Positions 59,345 through 64,000 of a stretch of 64,000 nucleotides of DNA are shown in pieces. Numbering within the stretch: the stretch's first letter is position 1; each line of letters opens with the position of its first letter. A program made the translations under genes and the position numbers. Location: positions 6,335,693 to 6,399,692 of the forward strand of contig NC_051088.1 of assembly GCF_901709675.1 (NCBI RefSeq). The letters are read 5' to 3'. Source of the stretch: Syngnathus acus (Eukaryota; Chordata; Actinopteri; Syngnathiformes; Syngnathidae). Under the pieces are notes generated by a model. It ran no database searches and was not told the DNA's origin. It saw only the letters and a program-made list of their open reading frames with translations.

Positions 59345-60919
59345 GCAGAAACAACAGCGGTTCAAGAAGTGAAAAAGACGAACAGTCATCAACTCCACTG
59401 AGCCACATACGGAAAGTGAAACTCTTTCTGGTCCTGGTCCCAAATTTATTATTGGGATACATTCAGTGTTGTATTTCTCTGTTACTGTCTATCTGTTGCT
59501 TATTTTCAAAGTCCAGTCTGACTGAAAAGAATTCAAGGAGTTACAGCTGTTGGTTTTTTTGCGTGTGCATCGCTAACATGATCGGGAGGTCATATGGGTC
59601 ACACGCAGAAACCTGGCACGAGAACGGGATCCCCATCGTCCAACACGCCAATTATAGTATGGCAGTTCGTGTTATGTAAATGTATCTGGAGACACAAAAT
59701 CCACCTCCCGTATCTGATGGACTTTTGTGATTGGATTAATTTGTCATTCACTAATAAATCACTAAGTTTAAATGTACTTCAGCACATACGCCTTACAGTT
59801 CTGAAATTGTCACAGTTCTCCCAATGCCTGTATAAGTTTTCTTCCACTACTCCAGTTTAGTGACTCTAAATCAGGGATGGTCAACATTCTTGCATAGATT
59901 AAATTTTTCCCAGACCTCCCTTTCATTTCTTCTGGTTTTCATGGGAAATTTAAGTGTGAATGGTCTATCTAATTGGCTGGCGACCAGTGAATATCAGTAT
60001 CAGCCTCTTGTATAAATAGTCTGCTGGGATAGGCTCCAGCACAACTCAGTTTGGGCTTGCATTAAAGAGACTTCTCAGAACATGTGTGTGTGCGTGCGTG
60101 CGTGTGCAAGCAATGTTTCCAATCTCATTTTCCATCGCCTCTAGTCTTACATTCCAAAACACAAGCAGATTAATGCTCATGTCGATCACAGCGCTACCTA
60201 GTGGTTTTCAACCTAGCTTTCAAGACTGTGCTAATCACCAACACAGCATCCTAACCTTATAGCGCCGTGGTCAGTGCATTAGAGTCCCAGCCGGTGACAC
60301 AGTGGTTGCATCGGTTCAAAGCGCAGGTGGTGTTGCTTGGAGTTAAAAATGTCTCTAGATGAAATTCCCCCTTAAACAGACTTACTAGTAATTCCAGCCT
60401 TGTTTTCTGATTATTTTTAGCAGATCTTGGAATGCCCTCATTTAGATCGATAGCTCCGAGAGCCTGATGATGTCACTGGCAGAAAGATTGTTTCCTTGGA
60501 TGGTTGGTGTTATTTTCTTCTGGTATTTGACAGAAGAGTTTTGTACTGAATTGTCTCCAGTTCTTTTGCTGGCATCCCACCAACACGTGGCAGCGTCTAA
60601 ATTTTGGTAACAAAAAATTGGCATTCCACCTGCCATTAATTTTTCCCTAACAAATTGATATTAAAAATGAATGCAAGTTTAATTTTTCTGATCCAAAAAT
60701 ATATAAAGTGAGTTTATTGGTTAAAAAAAAAAAAAAAAAAAAAGGACAATATTGATATCAGTCTGTATCTGTACTGGGTAATTTATTCTGTACTTGAGTC
60801 GCTACATTTAAAATCAGTATAAAGATCCCGCCCAAAAAATTATGTAATATTCTGCTCACAAGACAACTGTTAATCTGATGGGTTATAATAATTCAAACCA
60901 TTGTTAGAACCGGGAACAC
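59345..60919. other. Intergenic spacer between the plexin and SRPK genes, with the SRPK 5' region
   Basis: No exon is recognised. It must hold the SRPK promoter and any 5' non-coding exon. A decayed SINE piece (59,965-60,055) and a poly-A run (60,722-60,743) are present. Confidence 0.5.
59965..60055 (+). repeat. Degenerate SINE fragment
   Basis: AATTGGCTGGCGACCAGTGA and GGGATAGGCTCCAGCACAAC match the family 3' half. Confidence 0.65.
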
Positions 60920-60925
60920 TTTATT
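60920..60925 (-). terminator. plxnb3: Candidate polyadenylation signal of the plexin gene
   Basis: TTTATT on the plus strand gives AATAAA on the minus strand, about 1.44 kb past the plexin stop. Other AATAAA-like strings closer to the stop (for example near 61,262) are possible. Confidence 0.35.
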
Positions 60926-62363
60926 GCAGCATATTCAGCCATTGTTAGGTCAGGATTACTTGGGTAGAGTGTGCAACTACAGAAAAAAATGTCACAACAA
61001 TTAACAGCGACTTTGCATCCGCACTCAAGCTACAAGCGACACTAACGTGTATGTACATGAACAGGACTTGAAATATTATTCAGTAAAGTGAAAATTGCTG
61101 AGTTTTTGTTTAAATCACAGCAAGACCTCACATCTTAAAACAAACAAATGTCTAAAATATATCTCTTTTTTGTTTTGAAAATAAAAATAAAATACAATTA
61201 ACTTGGAAGGGCACCTCAGTGACAAAATTCAATCACATTTACCAACATAAGCTATTCAATAAATAAAAATAAATTAAAAACTAAAAGCAACATAGAGGAA
61301 CAAAGGTACCTTCAGTAAGCTAACATAAGATGTAAAATGAGCTGTTCTGTGGGGACAGGTTTTATACACATTTCTCTTAATCCACTTTAGTTTATAGAAA
61401 AAAACCTGGATGAATGTTGCAAAGAACTTGATGATATGAGAAATGACCAAAATAATCATGAACAAAACTGAGTGGATCAAAGCTTCAGTAACGGCTCAGT
61501 GAGCCTTTACTTTGGAACAGAGGTGTTAAATGCTAATGTAAGGATGCTCACAGCAACACCAAAAAGCTGTCGCTGTCATGCCTGTCAATGAAGTCACAAA
61601 TGTTTGAATGACACAATGGAAAAAAAAAAACGCCGATGGCATTTGCTTGAACTCCTTATGTTAGTAAAAAAAAAAAGCCGCCTTCCTTAACAACAAAACA
61701 AACAAAAAAAATATCTTGTTCATAGGCACCAATAACAGGAATTGTTTAGTGACTTTTTAAGGATGCATGTATCTTGTTATTGCTGATTTCCGAGAAGGGG
61801 AGGCCCAAATACAGATAACATGTTGGACGGATCTATTTTGGAGTGAAAACTAACTTTTGATAAAACCTTTAAAAGTGATTTTGTTAACTCATTTGGTGTT
61901 TCTGTGAAACAAATGTGACAATAACTAGAGCACAGTATAGCCAATAAGAACTGGTGGTAATTGGGTCCACAATGAATTAAGTAAGACTTGAAAGAATAAC
62001 TGAAGGAAACTAGAAGCACATTTGTCTAGGACAATTTCCATCAAAGGTTAATGTGTTTTTGTTAAGACATTTATAACAGCTGGACTAGGCATTCAAGTCA
62101 AGTACTCTCACACCTTTTTGCCCTTTTCTTCATCTACTGTGTCAACTGAGGACTAAAGCGTGTACTTTGTACATTTTTAGGAATGTTCTGTGTGGTTTCT
62201 CGTTAAAAGCCACCAAGGGAAGAAAACATCCTTCCTTACTGTTTCCCTTTCTCAAATGCTCCACATTTTGTTTGTGTAAAAAATTGTTCTGTTTTTCAAG
62301 AGGTGGGATAATTTCCCGTCAAAGTCTTTGTGGGTAAAGGGGAAAACGTATCTGGCTGTTTGG
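60926..62363 (-). other. plxnb3: Probable 3' UTR of the plexin-B gene
   Basis: Non-coding, AT-rich, and directly downstream of the plexin stop codon. No exon was seen. The extent depends on which poly(A) signal is used. Confidence 0.45.
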
Positions 62364-62468
62364 TCATAGGTCTGTGACTTTGTTCTCAACGGCGGCAGCA
62401 ATCTGTTGCAATCTGTAACCAAGCTGCATCTTCTGGGCTGTGCAGTCCTCCTCAAGGGCTGAGATAAT
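62364..62468 (-). CDS. plxnb3: Plexin-B last coding exon
   Basis: [20 protein letters not shown] through VTDL and stop. The acceptor is CGATTAG. Confidence 0.94.
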   Translation of the reverse strand: MISALEEDCTAQKMQLGYRLQQIAAAVENKVTDL

Positions 62469-64000
62469 CTAATCGCACAAGGAAAAGAAATGTCAAATTC
62501 AAAATAAATATACAGTATTGTCAAGAGAATTGCATTACGGTATTGAGAAGAAAATTCATTATTACATTTAATGCATTGATGATGCTTTTATAATGTTAAA
62601 TTCTTATTATTGTCCTTCCCAACCCAAGGTTAACAGGGTCTCACCCCCACTTTGTCACCCTAATGTGTGACGCACACACAGCTTTAGTACGACTCAAATA
62701 ACTTGGCTGTTTCACATAGCCTTTGATATTTAGCCATCTATTTTCTTCTTCAGGAGACTGCTCTGATGCGCTGTGCTGTAGTCTGAGTTAAAGCAGATGG
62801 TTGACTCGCTTAAATTCTCGTAACTCGCTGAAGTCGTGACGGATTGACAAACAAATTGGGTTATTACAAACCTTATTAACCTGGGTATGGTTCAGGCTAA
62901 ATATTAAATTGCTTTTAAATATCATTTTTGAAAAAAGGGTCACATATGTCATTGCATATCAAATTCATTGATTTTAATTATTCTTTAGTATGCAGTAAAA
63001 TAACCACATCTCATATGAATGTACCATCTACATTAAATTGTCACATTGGATGATTTTGTGACACTCACTTGGTCGTAATACTTGTTGATGTACTTGTACA
63101 GCTCATGCAAAGCCACCAGGAAGTTGACCTCACCGGCATAGTTCTGCGTTAGACGGGTGAAAACAGAGATGAACCAACGGGGGTGAAAGAGCGGCATTGG
63201 TTTGCATTCAGAATTCATTTTAAACTCAACATCCCTCTCAAAAGGATACCACTATGAATGATTCACAGGTTCTAACCCAGGACAACATTTTCCAACATGG
63301 GAAGACATGGAAGGTAACATACACGGGAGAGCTCTGCCAGAGCTGAGTTCATCTCCTGGTCACTTGCTGAGATAGTCTGGCGGATGTCGGCGTAGTACCT
63401 GGAGAAAGCAAAAGGGTAGAATATAAAAATAAAAAAGTATTTTATTCATGAAGAAAGACAATTTCAGCCAGTTGAGTGCTGAAATAATCATTTCATCAAT
63501 TGTACCTTCTATAAAGACTATCAATCGTGACTGATAGTGGGAAGGATATGATGATGTTTTTTTTTAATAATTAAAATAATTTTGACAATCATGAGGAATT
63601 TGATGAAAGTTCATATCAAGGTCATTTTTACAGTGCCTTAAATGTGTGTTTAGAAAACAAAGAGAATGCCACTGTTCTCGACAGAAGCCACCCTTGCTAA
63701 AATAACAACTAGACATATTTGTTACATCAAAAAAACTCTTGTCTAATGAAGCTTCAACCCATCACCAGTGTAATATGCAGCAGACAGCAGTGAGTACGGC
63801 GTGTCTGCTTTGAGCGCATCCAAGCATGGAAGCCTCGCAGGCCTCGTCTACCTACTGTCTGGCCCTGACAGATTGTCCCAGGCCTCCCTCTCCTCCATTG
63901 CGGAGTGCCCCGGGTCAATGGGCTGACTGCCTGCCCAACATTTCCTACCTCTCAACCATCTGTTTGTAGCGCGGGATGTCTCTGGCATAGAGCAACTTGT
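62364..64000 (-). CDS. plxnb3: Plexin-B C-terminus, last four coding exons, partial
   Basis: Exons on the minus strand: 63,949-64,000 (cut by the window edge), 63,323-63,398, 63,069-63,143 and 62,364-62,468 with the stop. Phases agree at all junctions. Segments include [71 protein letters not shown] and the end [10 protein letters not shown]. This is the C-terminal part of the plexin cytoplasmic GAP region. The final VTDL is the PDZ-binding tail specific to B-type plexins, which recruits the RhoGEFs PDZ-RhoGEF and LARG. B-type plexins are semaphorin receptors at the cell surface. The choice of B3 over B1 or B2 rests on the adjacent SRPK gene, not on sequence differences. The N-terminal part lies beyond 64,000. 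Confidence 0.9.
63069..63143 (-). CDS. plxnb3: Plexin-B penultimate coding exon
   Basis: [20 protein letters not shown] then KYYDQ, exactly 25 codons. The acceptor is TAACGCAG and the donor GTGAGT. Confidence 0.94.
63323..63398 (-). CDS. plxnb3: Plexin-B coding exon
   Basis: [20 protein letters not shown] then AELSR. The acceptor is TTTCTCCAG and the donor GTATGT. Confidence 0.93.
63949..64000 (-). CDS. plxnb3: Plexin-B coding exon, cut by the window edge
   Basis: [17 protein letters not shown], with the donor GTAGGA at 63,948. The upstream part of the exon is outside the window. Confidence 0.9.

Overview
This window is vertebrate nuclear DNA, most likely from a teleost fish. It holds intron-split genes with GT-AG junctions, long AT-rich non-coding stretches, many microsatellites, and fish-type transposable elements: tRNA-derived SINEs with GGAT tails, an L2/CR1-like LINE, Tc1/mariner relics and a hAT relic. 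A spiny-rayed fish, perhaps a syngnathid, would fit the repeat types, but I cannot fix the species from sequence alone.

Layout. Positions 1 to about 27,000 are gene-poor: SINE copies at 4.9-6.6 kb, LINE copies at 11.2-13.5 kb, a 326 bp pure GATA array at 19.8-20.2 kb, a hAT transposon at 22.6-23.6 kb and long CA/ACGC tracts near 24-25 kb. An LHFPL-family gene, best matching lhfpl4 (GARLH4), runs on the plus strand from 27,984 to about 46,155, with a 14.4 kb first intron. A gene-less stretch follows to 53.5 kb.

On the minus strand, a complete 12-exon SRPK-family kinase runs from 59,332 down to 53,568. Its exon phases chain almost perfectly to a 413-residue protein that nearly lacks the long spacer typical of SR-protein kinases. 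Upstream of it, also on the minus strand, are the last four coding exons of a B-type plexin (62,364 to the window edge), ending in the PDZ-binding tail VTDL. The plexin-then-SRPK order and shared orientation match the human PLXNB3-SRPK3 pair at Xq28, which supports calling them plxnb3 and srpk3-like.

The genes do not form an operon. LHFPL4 is a neuronal four-pass membrane protein of inhibitory synapses, SRPK phosphorylates splicing factors, and plexin-B is a semaphorin receptor. The most interesting items are the compact SRPK, the conserved plexin-SRPK microsynteny, the alternative microexon tail of lhfpl4 (one readthrough form enters a CA microsatellite), and a set of dated-looking transposon insertions, one with a clear 13 bp target-site duplication.
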